From Lentisphaerota bacterium (lineage in GTDB: Bacteria; Verrucomicrobiota; Lentisphaeria; Oligosphaerales; Oligosphaeraceae), in assembly GCA_012800565.1 (NCBI GenBank), contig JAAZIZ010000417.1, positions 1 through 8,020 of the forward strand: 8,020 nt of DNA. The letters run 5' to 3'. The position numbers were made by a program, and so were the translations under genes. This document shows, piece after piece, positions 1-6,447 of this stretch; the stretch's first letter is position 1; every line of letters begins with the position of its first letter. The notes under the pieces are model-generated. The model saw nothing but the letters and a program-made list of their open reading frames with translations. It was not told where the DNA came from and did no database searches.

Positions 1-1
1 C

Positions 2-184
2 CTCAGTATGGGCTTGCATTGCTGCATAGCGCCGTTTTTTACAGCCTTGGTCTATGAGGTGTTTGTGCCTTCGTTGGGGAGTTTCGATAACATCTTTGTA
101 ATCATTTTTGTGTTGTACATAATTTATATGCAGGTCGAGGACCGCTGGTTCCGCGAGTCTCAGAAGCATCTGTGGAAGATTTAG
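2..184 (+). CDS. C-terminal fragment of a membrane protein (5' end outside window)
   Basis: An open frame enters from the left edge and ends at TAG 182-184, giving 60 residues with no internal stop. It holds two hydrophobic stretches, fragment residues about 3-22 (CCIAPFFTALVYEVFV) and 31-43 (IFVIIFVLYIIYM). A charged tail rich in Arg, Glu, Lys and Trp follows (QVEDRWFRESQKHLWKI). This is the usual look of a last transmembrane helix followed by a cytoplasmic tail. The stop lies 25 bases before the next start, so the two genes are probably co-transcribed. Too little is visible to name a family. The coding call rests on hydrophobic pattern, frame and position only. Confidence 0.6.
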   Translation, partial: LSMGLHCCIAPFFTALVYEVFVPSLGSFDNIFVIIFVLYIIYMQVEDRWFRESQKHLWKI

Positions 185-209
185 CCATAAACTTGGAGTT
201 CAGACAACC

Positions 210-851
210 ATGGAAAGAGAGAGTTGGCTGCGTACTGCTTGGGCAATAATTATCGAAATTGCGGAATTTATCGTCAAGCTGGCTCAGGCTGGCCTGAAAA
301 TACTGGGTGCTGAACAGGTCGAGTTCAACCCGGCTTATGGAAGCTTGATGCTGCTGGTCTTTACGGTGATGCTCGGCTCCGGATGCTGGGCGGCGTCCAT
401 CGCTCTGAGCCGCCGCCATTCCGGCTGGCTGCATTTTCTGCTGGGCTTTTTTCTGCCTGTGCTTTATCCAGTGGTGATCTTGTTTGCCATGAATTTGAAA
501 GGCGAGTCGAAACGTCGGAAGCATTTGGCGGCGAAGAACCGTCAGAAAGAGGAACAGGAAATTGAACGGCAGAAGATGTTTGAGCTGCAGGGTATAGGTC
601 CGGCTGAGCCGGAGCAAGCCGAGGTAGAGGAGAAAGTCTGGAACCAGCGTTATTTTGAGCGCCTGGCGATCACTGACACGGGTACTCCGGCCGGACCTTG
701 GAATGTGGTGGTGGCCGGGCATGCATTCGTGGTGTTGCAGATTCTTGAGGCGCAAGAGTCAGTGGTGTTGGTTGAGACCGGCGGGCGCGAAGGGGGCACC
801 CAGAAACTGCGGATACCCTACAGCAAGATTGAATCCTGGCAGGATGGCTGA
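210..851 (+). CDS. Hypothetical membrane protein, two predicted TM helices plus C-terminal soluble domain (213 aa)
   Basis: I do not recognise this family. Residues 10-34 form an amphipathic or weakly hydrophobic helix (AWAIIIEIAEFIVKLAQAG). Two clear membrane segments follow at about 45-66 and 73-96, joined by a short basic turn (SRRHSG). Residues 97-125 are strongly basic and helical (KRRKHLAAKNRQKEEQEIER), which by the positive-inside rule puts the C-terminal part in the cytoplasm. Residues about 140-213 alternate hydrophobic and polar residues (WNVVVAGHAFVVLQILE) and look like a small beta-rich domain ending in IPYSKIESWQDG. ATG 210 is the first start after the previous stop. A weak GGAG lies about 13 bases upstream, so ribosome binding is not strongly marked. 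ileS follows after 81 bases on the same strand. No enzyme motif or Cys/His metal site is visible. Confidence 0.8.
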   Translation: MERESWLRTAWAIIIEIAEFIVKLAQAGLKILGAEQVEFNPAYGSLMLLVFTVMLGSGCWAASIALSRRHSGWLHFLLGFFLPVLYPVVILFAMNLKGESKRRKHLAAKNRQKEEQEIERQKMFELQGIGPAEPEQAEVEEKVWNQRYFERLAITDTGTPAGPWNVVVAGHAFVVLQILEAQESVVLVETGGREGGTQKLRIPYSKIESWQDG

Positions 852-864
852 AAAAATCTGGTCT

Positions 865-890
865 GCTGCGGGCCTTGGCGGCCCCGCGGC
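865..890 (+). other. GC-rich hairpin between the 213-aa gene and ileS
   Basis: Bases 865-874 (GCTGCGGGCC) pair with 880-890 around a five-base loop (875-879). This gives ten pairs with one T-G wobble (867/888) and one bulged C (885). It lies 13 bases after the stop of the upstream gene and 42 bases before the ileS start. No T-run follows, so it is not a canonical intrinsic terminator. It could cause pausing, protect an mRNA end or be incidental. The 81-base gap is far too short for a T-box leader, the usual regulator of tRNA synthetase genes in Firmicutes. Confidence 0.35.
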
Positions 891-932
891 TGATCCAGGT
901 AAACATGATTATTAACCATAGAGATACTGCAA

Positions 933-3900
933 ATGTTTGACAATGTAGCTACTGGCCTGACGTTGGCCGAATTGGAGCAGCAGGTCCTGGATTACTGGGA
1001 TCAGCAGCAGGTATTTGAGAAATCCGTGCAGCAGCGCCGGGGTTGCACGCCGTATGTGTTCTATGACGGACCTCCTTTCGCTACCGGGCTGCCGCATTAT
1101 GGCCATCTGCTGGCCGGTACTATCAAGGATGTCATTCCCAGATATCAGACCATGCTGGGCAAATATGTCGAACGGACTTTTGGCTGGGACTGTCATGGAT
1201 TGCCGATTGAGAGCCTGGCCCAGGATGTGCTGGGGCTGGCCGGAGCACCGGCCATCAAGGCGCACGGCGTGGCGGCGTTCAATGAGCAATGCCGGTCGAT
1301 GGTCCTGCGCTATGTCGATGAATGGAAGACCACGGTACGGCGCATGGGCCGCTGGGTGGATTTCGATAATGGATATAAAACCATGGATGCTAAATTCATG
1401 GAGAGCATCTGGTGGGTCTTCAAGCAACTCTGGGAGCAGGGGCGCATTTACAAGGCCTACCGCATTATGCCCTACAGCTGGAAACTCAATACCCCGCTGT
1501 CGAATTTTGAAGCCAACAGCAATTATCAGGATGTGCAGGACCCGGCGGTCACGATTCGCATGAAGATACTTGAGCCTACGCCGGCTTTCCCGTGTCTGGA
1601 TGGTCTTGCTGCCTATATTATCGTCTGGACTACCACTCCCTGGACGCTGCCGTCCAACCTGGCTGCCTGCGTTGGTCCGGATATTGACTATTGTCTGGTC
1701 AAAGACGGTGACAGCACTGATGCCTACTTGCTGGCCCAGTCCCGATTGTCCACATATTACAAGGATGAGAGCGAATACACGGTGCTGGGCACCATGAAAG
1801 GGCGCGATCTGCAGGGCTGCCGGTATGAGCCGATTTTCCCTTATTTTGCGCAGGAACGCCCCAACGCCTTCCGGGTTCTGGTCGATGATTATGTCACCAC
1901 CACCGAAGGCACCGGGATAGTGCATCAGGCACCGGCTTATGGTGAGGATGACTACCGCATCTGCCGGGCAGCCGGGATTGAGCTGGTTGATCCGTTGGAT
2001 GAGGACGGGAAATTCACCTCTGCGGTCCCGGATTGGGAGGGCGAATTCTGTAAAGATGCAGACAAGGGCATTATCAGGCATTTGAAGCAAGTCGGCAAGC
2101 TGGTGCAGCAGTCGACCATCGTGCACAGCTATCCGTTCTGCGAACGCACCGACACGCCTTTGATTTACCGGGCCATTGATGCCTGGTATGTCCGGGTGGA
2201 GGATTTGCGCGAGCGGGTGTTGCGGAGCAACTCCCAGATTCGCTGGATGCCGGATTATGTCGGCGAGAAGCGTTTTGCCAACTGGCTGGCTGAAGCCAAG
2301 GATTGGAATATCAGCCGCAATCGTTTCTGGGGCTCATGTCTGCCCTTATGGATCAATGTCGAGGACCCGGACGATATTATTTGTGTGGGTTCGATTGCTG
2401 AATTGGAGGCGTTGTCCGGTGTCAAGGTGGATGACCTGCACAAGCATTATATTGACCAGATTGAGATTCACCGCGAGGGCAAGACCTACCGGCGGACACC
2501 GGAGGTGCTGGACTGCTGGTTTGAGAGCGGCTCAATGCCGTATGCGCAGCATCATTATCCCTTTGAGAACAAAGAGAAAGTGGAAGCGACTTTCCCGGCC
2601 GAATTCATTGCCGAGGGGCTGGACCAGACCCGCGGCTGGTTCTATACTCTGGTGGTGTTGTCGACCATCCTGTTTGACAAGCCCGCTTTCCTGAATGTGG
2701 TGGTGAATGGGCTGGTGCTGGCCGAGGACGGCCGGAAGATGTCCAAACGGCTCAAGAATTATCCGGACCCGATGGAGGTCATCAACCAATACGGTGCTGA
2801 CGCCTTACGCCTGTGCATGTTGTCTTCGCCGGTGGTCCGGGCCGAAGACTTGCGCTTCAGTGAGACGGCGGTGCGCGAGGTGATGCGGACGGTCTTGTTG
2901 CCGATCTGGAATTCCTACAGCTTCCTGGCTACTTATGCCCGGGTTGACAACTGGCGGCCTGCGCCTGGGGCGCTCAGTTATCCTTGCAACCCTGCCAATG
3001 TCCTGGACCGCTGGATTCTCTCCCGCCTGACGGCTACAGTGGCGGATTTCCGGACCGCTTTGGACGCCTACGATCTGCAGAAAGGAGCGACTCGTTTCAC
3101 CAGTTTTATTGAGGACCTCACCAACTGGTACATCCGCCGCAGCCGGCGGCGCTTCTGGAAGAGCAGCAACGACCAGGATAAGGAAGAAGCGTATCAGACC
3201 TTATACTATGTGCTGGTGAGCTTCTGTCAGCTGGCGGCGCCATTTATTCCTTTCATTACTGAGACGATTTATCGGGATTTGCGGACAGAGGATATGCCGG
3301 AGTCGGTTCATCTCTGCGATTATCCCGCTTTGGTTCCGGAACTGCTGGATGTTTCGCTGAATGAGCAGATGTCGCGGACGATGCAGGCGGTATCTCTGGG
3401 GCGGTATCTGCGGTCGCAGACTGCCATGAAAGTGCGTCAGCCACTGTCTGCGGCGATGCTGGTTTCGGCTAATGCAGCGGTGCGTCAGGATTTGCAGAGC
3501 ATGGCGTCGGTAATAGCCGAGGAGTTGAATGTCAAGGAAGTGCAGGTCAAGGCCAATGAGGAGGAGCTGGTGACTCTGAGTGCCAAGCCGAATCTCAAGC
3601 GTCTCGGGCCTAAATATGGCAAGAAGCTTAAAAATTTGGCCGCAGCGATTACAGCCTTGCCTTCTGATAGCATTTTGCAGGTGTTGGGCGGGGGCAGTGT
3701 TCAGGTGGATATTGCCGGTCTTGAGGCAGTGAACTTGACCTCAGAGGATGTCCTGATTCAGCGCAGTGAACGCGAGGGGCTTACAGTTGCCAATGAAGGT
3801 GAAATCACAGTAGCCTTGGATATTCGCCTGACACCATCCTTGATAATGGAGGGCTGGGCCCGGGAGGTAGTCAGCAAACTGCAGAATCTGCGCAAGGAAC

Positions 3901-4097
3901 TGGGGTTCTCGGTCACTGACCGCATTGTCATCCAGTATGATGCTCCCGCTGAAGTCAGCGATGCTATCGTGGCCCAAAGTGCTTATATTTGCGCCGAGAC
4001 TCTGGCCATCAGCATTACGCCAGGTCGGGGCGAGAACATGCAGGAAGTGGAAATGAATGGAGTCAAGGCTTCGTTCAGTCTGTGCCGGGCAAAATGA
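933..4097 (+). CDS. ileS: Isoleucyl-tRNA synthetase, type 2 (eukaryotic-like)
   Basis: A cytoplasmic class I aminoacyl-tRNA synthetase that charges tRNA-Ile with isoleucine using ATP and hydrolyses mischarged valine. At 1054 residues it is complete and longer than the E. coli-type enzyme of about 940. Visible signatures in order: YDGPPFATGLPHYGH with the HIGH motif as His55-Tyr-Gly-His58; GWDCHGLPIE at 84-93; the CP1 editing domain with WTTTPWTLPSN (232-242) and GTGIVHQAPAYGEDDY ending at 341, where Asp340 (or Asp339) is the likely editing residue; DCWFESGSMP at 527-536; GLDQTRGWFY at 562-571; KMSKR at 602-606; and an anticodon-binding domain with NWYIRRSRRRFW at 731-742. The type 2 call rests on length, DCWFESGSMP, KMSKR and the absence of the C-terminal Cys zinc cluster found in E. 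coli-type enzymes. ATG 933 is the only Met start after in-frame TGA 906-908; the Shine-Dalgarno sequence is weak (GAGA at 921). The next gene starts 38 bases downstream. Confidence 0.97.
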   Translation: MFDNVATGLTLAELEQQVLDYWDQQQVFEKSVQQRRGCTPYVFYDGPPFATGLPHYGHLLAGTIKDVIPRYQTMLGKYVERTFGWDCHGLPIESLAQDVLGLAGAPAIKAHGVAAFNEQCRSMVLRYVDEWKTTVRRMGRWVDFDNGYKTMDAKFMESIWWVFKQLWEQGRIYKAYRIMPYSWKLNTPLSNFEANSNYQDVQDPAVTIRMKILEPTPAFPCLDGLAAYIIVWTTTPWTLPSNLAACVGPDIDYCLVKDGDSTDAYLLAQSRLSTYYKDESEYTVLGTMKGRDLQGCRYEPIFPYFAQERPNAFRVLVDDYVTTTEGTGIVHQAPAYGEDDYRICRAAGIELVDPLDEDGKFTSAVPDWEGEFCKDADKGIIRHLKQVGKLVQQSTIVHSYPFCERTDTPLIYRAIDAWYVRVEDLRERVLRSNSQIRWMPDYVGEKRFANWLAEAKDWNISRNRFWGSCLPLWINVEDPDDIICVGSIAELEALSGVKVDDLHKHYIDQIEIHREGKTYRRTPEVLDCWFESGSMPYAQHHYPFENKEKVEATFPAEFIAEGLDQTRGWFYTLVVLSTILFDKPAFLNVVVNGLVLAEDGRKMSKRLKNYPDPMEVINQYGADALRLCMLSSPVVRAEDLRFSETAVREVMRTVLLPIWNSYSFLATYARVDNWRPAPGALSYPCNPANVLDRWILSRLTATVADFRTALDAYDLQKGATRFTSFIEDLTNWYIRRSRRRFWKSSNDQDKEEAYQTLYYVLVSFCQLAAPFIPFITETIYRDLRTEDMPESVHLCDYPALVPELLDVSLNEQMSRTMQAVSLGRYLRSQTAMKVRQPLSAAMLVSANAAVRQDLQSMASVIAEELNVKEVQVKANEEELVTLSAKPNLKRLGPKYGKKLKNLAAAITALPSDSILQVLGGGSVQVDIAGLEAVNLTSEDVLIQRSEREGLTVANEGEITVALDIRLTPSLIMEGWAREVVSKLQNLRKELGFSVTDRIVIQYDAPAEVSDAIVAQSAYICAETLAISITPGRGENMQEVEMNGVKASFSLCRAK

Positions 4098-4123
4098 TCA
4101 GACTGCCTGCACAGGAAAATTTC

Positions 4124-4130
4124 TGAGGAA
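4124..4130 (+). promoter_or_regulatory. Shine-Dalgarno site for the zinc-ribbon/coiled-coil gene
   Basis: TGAGGAA lies five bases before ATG 4136 and is the clearest ribosome binding site in the window. It fixes the start, which also places the first Cys pair of the zinc ribbon directly at the N-terminus (Cys7, Cys10). Confidence 0.6.
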
Positions 4131-4135
4131 AGAAA

Positions 4136-6250
4136 ATGGCTGTCAATTACGTCTGTTCCAAGTGTGGCTCTCGTGTTCAGCTGCCCTCTGCTGTTCCCGG
4201 AGTGTCTTGCCAGCAGTGCAGTATTCCGATGCAGTTGGACGGTGCTGCGCCGCAGGGTGCCGTAGCATCTGGCCGTCCTTTGAAAGTTGCTAAGGTGGCG
4301 CATTCGGCCGTCCCAGGTCCTGGTCTGGCCACTACCGAGGTTCCCCCGCCCAGTCCTCCTGCCAAGCCGGCGCCAGCGCAGTTTCCTCTGCCTGGGACGC
4401 CGCCTTTCCCGCCGCAGTATGGTGTTGCCTCGGGTGGGGCGGCTCGCATGCCTGGGGCTGCTGGTGCAGCGCAGTTGGGGCAGGCCGGTGAGACTTCCCA
4501 GGCCAATTATTACCATCAGCTGGGTGGCGGTGGTCTGGCGCAAGTCGAACGGATGATGGAGACTGCTCGGCGTCAGGCTGAGCGGGAGATGGAGCTGGCC
4601 ATCGAATCTGCCCGTTTGAAAGCCGAGCAGGAGCGGCAGCAGATATTGACGGCGACGGAAAAAGAACGCAAGGAGATAATTTCCACAGCTGAGGAGCAGG
4701 CCAAGACACTGGTTGATCACGCGAATCGCCAGATACAGGAGCAGATGGCAACTGCGATGCAGCAGGTGGAAACGCAGCGTAACGAGGCCGAAGCCAAATT
4801 TCGGCAGGAATTATCAGCTCGGGAAACTGAAGAGAATACGAAGCTGGAGCAAAAGGTGGCTGATGCCAAGAAGGCACTGGCGAACAAGCTGAAGCAGGAG
4901 ATAAAACAACTGCGTGAGGAAGGACACCGGCAAGTCGAAGCCGAGTTGGATAAAAAACGTGAGGAAGGTCAGAAGGTACTGGTTGACAAGGCGGTGAAGA
5001 TAGCTGAGGAGGCAAAGAACAAAGCCGCCGAAATCGTGGCCAAGGCCGAAGAGCAGTCCCGGCAGAAAACGCAGGAAGCGGAAAAACTGTTGTCAGAAGC
5101 CAAGAGCAACAGCGAAGCGGAGAAGAAGCGCCTGACGGATGCAGCAAAGCAGTTTGAGGAGCAGAAAGAGAATGCCAAGAAGGCATTTATGGAGAAGCTG
5201 ACTGCTGATATTGCGGAGATCAAGGAGAAGGCGACAAAGACTGCGGCAGAAATTTGCACAAAAGCGGAAAATGAAGCCTCTGAGCTCCGGAAATCTTTAT
5301 CTGCGCAGGAGTCTGCTCTTGCGGCCCGTGAGAAGGACATAACTGCCCAGCTTAAGTCGATTTCCGAGCAGGAAACAAAATTGGCCGCTGCAGTCAAGGA
5401 AGCCCAGGACAAGGGGTTGAAGGTTGTCACTTTGAGTAATGAGGCGGAGTTGGAGAAGCTGCGGGCAGAGTTGGAGAAGCAGCGCCAGGAGAGCACTGCT
5501 GAACTGCAGAAAGCCAAGAAAGTGTTTGAAAAAACTATGCAGGAGCAGCAGAATGCCTATCAGCGCCAGCTGATGAACAATCGGAAAGCCGAAATTGATG
5601 CCGATGCCGGTTCTCATAAAATCAAAATCCTGCGTTTGAATATTCCGGTGATCGCGTGGTTTTTCGCCTTGCTGATTGGCATGAAAGGGGATGGCTGGCA
5701 GGTGATTTTCGCCTGGATAGTCTTTGGCTTGCTGACCTTGGACCTGCTCCTGTCTTTCGGGGGATTGCTGCAGGAATTCGCGATTATCTTCAAAAAGAGA
5801 AGACCGGTTCCGCTACCTCCGGTTGACACCGTCAGCAAAACAGCCACCGACAATCTTGGGGCAATTGGCGGGGCTACCGTACCCAGCCAGACTGGTGCCG
5901 TTAACAAGATGATGATGCCACGCAAGGGAAATCAGAAAAGCAGCTCTTTCCCAGGACTGAAAAAGCCGGGAGAGGCAAAGCCTGGCGAGTCCAAGGACGA
6001 TGACTCGAAACCAAGTGGCTCGAAATCCGGCGAGGCCAAACCCGATGACGTCAAGGGTAGCGAGGCCAAACCCGGTGAGTCCAAGCCCGATGAAGCAAAG
6101 CCCGATGAAGCTAAATCCGGTGATGCTAAACCCGGTGATGCTAAACCCGGTGAGGCGAAACCCGGTGAGGCCAAGCCTGGCGACGCGAAATCCGGCGAGG
6201 CCAAGAATGACGCCTCCAAAGGCAGCGATGCGAAGCCCACAGTGGTATAG
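4136..6250 (+). CDS. Zinc-ribbon, coiled-coil, membrane-anchored protein with pentapeptide-repeat tail (704 aa)
   Basis: I know no named family with this arrangement. Residues 7-28 are a zinc ribbon, C7-X2-C10-X14-C25-X2-C28, resembling the short MJ0042-type ribbons. Residues about 50-130 are a Pro/Gly/Ala-rich linker (VPPPSPPAKPAPAQF). From about 134 to 495 the protein is almost unbroken Glu/Lys/Gln/Ala-rich helix, a very long coiled coil with no obvious catalytic motif (VDKAVKIAEEAKNKAAEIV is typical). Two membrane helices follow at about 503-517 and 521-541. Basic residues flank them on both outer sides (HKIKILR before, KKRR at 553-556), so the coiled coil and tail should both face the cytoplasm. 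Residues 556-609 are Pro/Ser/Lys-rich and probably disordered; 610-704 are 19 pentapeptides. The gene follows ileS by 38 bases, probably in one transcript. A cytoplasmic scaffold or tether is plausible but inferred from architecture alone. Confidence 0.9.
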   Translation: MAVNYVCSKCGSRVQLPSAVPGVSCQQCSIPMQLDGAAPQGAVASGRPLKVAKVAHSAVPGPGLATTEVPPPSPPAKPAPAQFPLPGTPPFPPQYGVASGGAARMPGAAGAAQLGQAGETSQANYYHQLGGGGLAQVERMMETARRQAEREMELAIESARLKAEQERQQILTATEKERKEIISTAEEQAKTLVDHANRQIQEQMATAMQQVETQRNEAEAKFRQELSARETEENTKLEQKVADAKKALANKLKQEIKQLREEGHRQVEAELDKKREEGQKVLVDKAVKIAEEAKNKAAEIVAKAEEQSRQKTQEAEKLLSEAKSNSEAEKKRLTDAAKQFEEQKENAKKAFMEKLTADIAEIKEKATKTAAEICTKAENEASELRKSLSAQESALAAREKDITAQLKSISEQETKLAAAVKEAQDKGLKVVTLSNEAELEKLRAELEKQRQESTAELQKAKKVFEKTMQEQQNAYQRQLMNNRKAEIDADAGSHKIKILRLNIPVIAWFFALLIGMKGDGWQVIFAWIVFGLLTLDLLLSFGGLLQEFAIIFKKRRPVPLPPVDTVSKTATDNLGAIGGATVPSQTGAVNKMMMPRKGNQKSSSFPGLKKPGEAKPGESKDDDSKPSGSKSGEAKPDDVKGSEAKPGESKPDEAKPDEAKSGDAKPGDAKPGEAKPGEAKPGDAKSGEAKNDASKGSDAKPTVV
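5963..6247 (+). repeat. Tandem 15-base repeat, 19 units, encoding K-P-G-(E/D)-A pentapeptides
   Basis: The last 285 coding bases of the 704-residue protein divide exactly into 19 units of 15 bases with no indel, up to the stop. Every unit begins with Lys. Position 2 is Pro in 12 units and Ser, Gly, Asn or Asp otherwise; positions 3-4 are mostly G-E, G-D or D-E; position 5 is mostly Ala or Ser. Typical units are KPGEA, KPGES, KPDEA, KSGDA and KPGDA; the last is KPTVV. Some neighbours are nearly identical in DNA: units 9/10 (6083-6112), 11/12 (6113-6142) and 13/14 (6143-6172) each differ by a single base. Outer units have drifted more. I count 19 Lys against 22 Asp/Glu, so the tail is a near-neutral polyampholyte. 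Confidence 0.92.
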
Positions 6251-6447
6251 TTCCTGGCGTTGTTCTGCGGCAACCATAGTATGTGATACAACGGTTTGTT
6301 GTGGCTCTTTTCGGAGGGTACAAACGCTGTCTCCATCTGGATTTATAGGGGTGTGCATCAGGTTCTGATTTGGTCATCCAGGTTCCGGTAGTCAGGCGAA
6401 TATTCTAAGTTGTTTCAGATTACTGCCGTCAGCGCTCTGTCACGCTT
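6251..6447. other. Intergenic gap before the sensor kinase
   Basis: This 197-base gap has no open frame with a plausible start and ribosome site on the + strand. The only structure seen is a weak 5-bp stem, ACAAC at 6288-6292 with GTTGT at 6298-6302, followed by a poor T stretch (CTTTT). That is too weak to call a terminator. A possible promoter is TTGTTG (6296-6301) and TACAAA (6319-6324) with 17 bases between, but the matches to consensus are only partial. No inverted repeat long enough to suggest an operator was seen. Confidence 0.4.

Noticed and set aside
852..932. T-box or other riboswitch controlling ileS
   Set aside because: The gap is only 81 bases with a single simple hairpin. There is no space for a T-box and no antiterminator motif is seen.
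912..2126. 404-codon open frame on the - strand
   Set aside because: It lies wholly opposite ileS, whose reading is certain from its motifs. The predicted protein shows no family features; it is a composition shadow.
3983..4720. 245-codon - strand frame spanning the ileS/704-aa gene junction
   Set aside because: It overlaps two well-supported + strand genes, is rich in Arg/Leu/Thr without a domain pattern, and has no family signature.
4332..5186. 284-codon open frame on the - strand, Pro/Ser/Ala-rich
   Set aside because: It is the reverse reading of the Glu/Lys/Gln/Ala-rich coiled-coil region. The low-complexity composition follows from that, and the + strand gene has a good ribosome site and domain order.
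5963..6247. Histone-H1-like or DNA-binding Lys-rich tail
   Set aside because: Acidic residues match or exceed lysines (22 to 19), so the tail is not net basic as DNA-binding Lys/Ala/Pro tails are.
6288..6302. Possible intrinsic terminator after the 704-residue gene
   Set aside because: The stem is only five A/T-rich pairs and the following T stretch is short and interrupted.
5813..6358. Antisense frames with Gly-Phe or Ser-Pro-Gly repeats opposite the pentapeptide tail
   Set aside because: A 15-base repeat stays open in several frames, so repeat-like antisense peptides arise automatically. No start signal or independent domain supports them.
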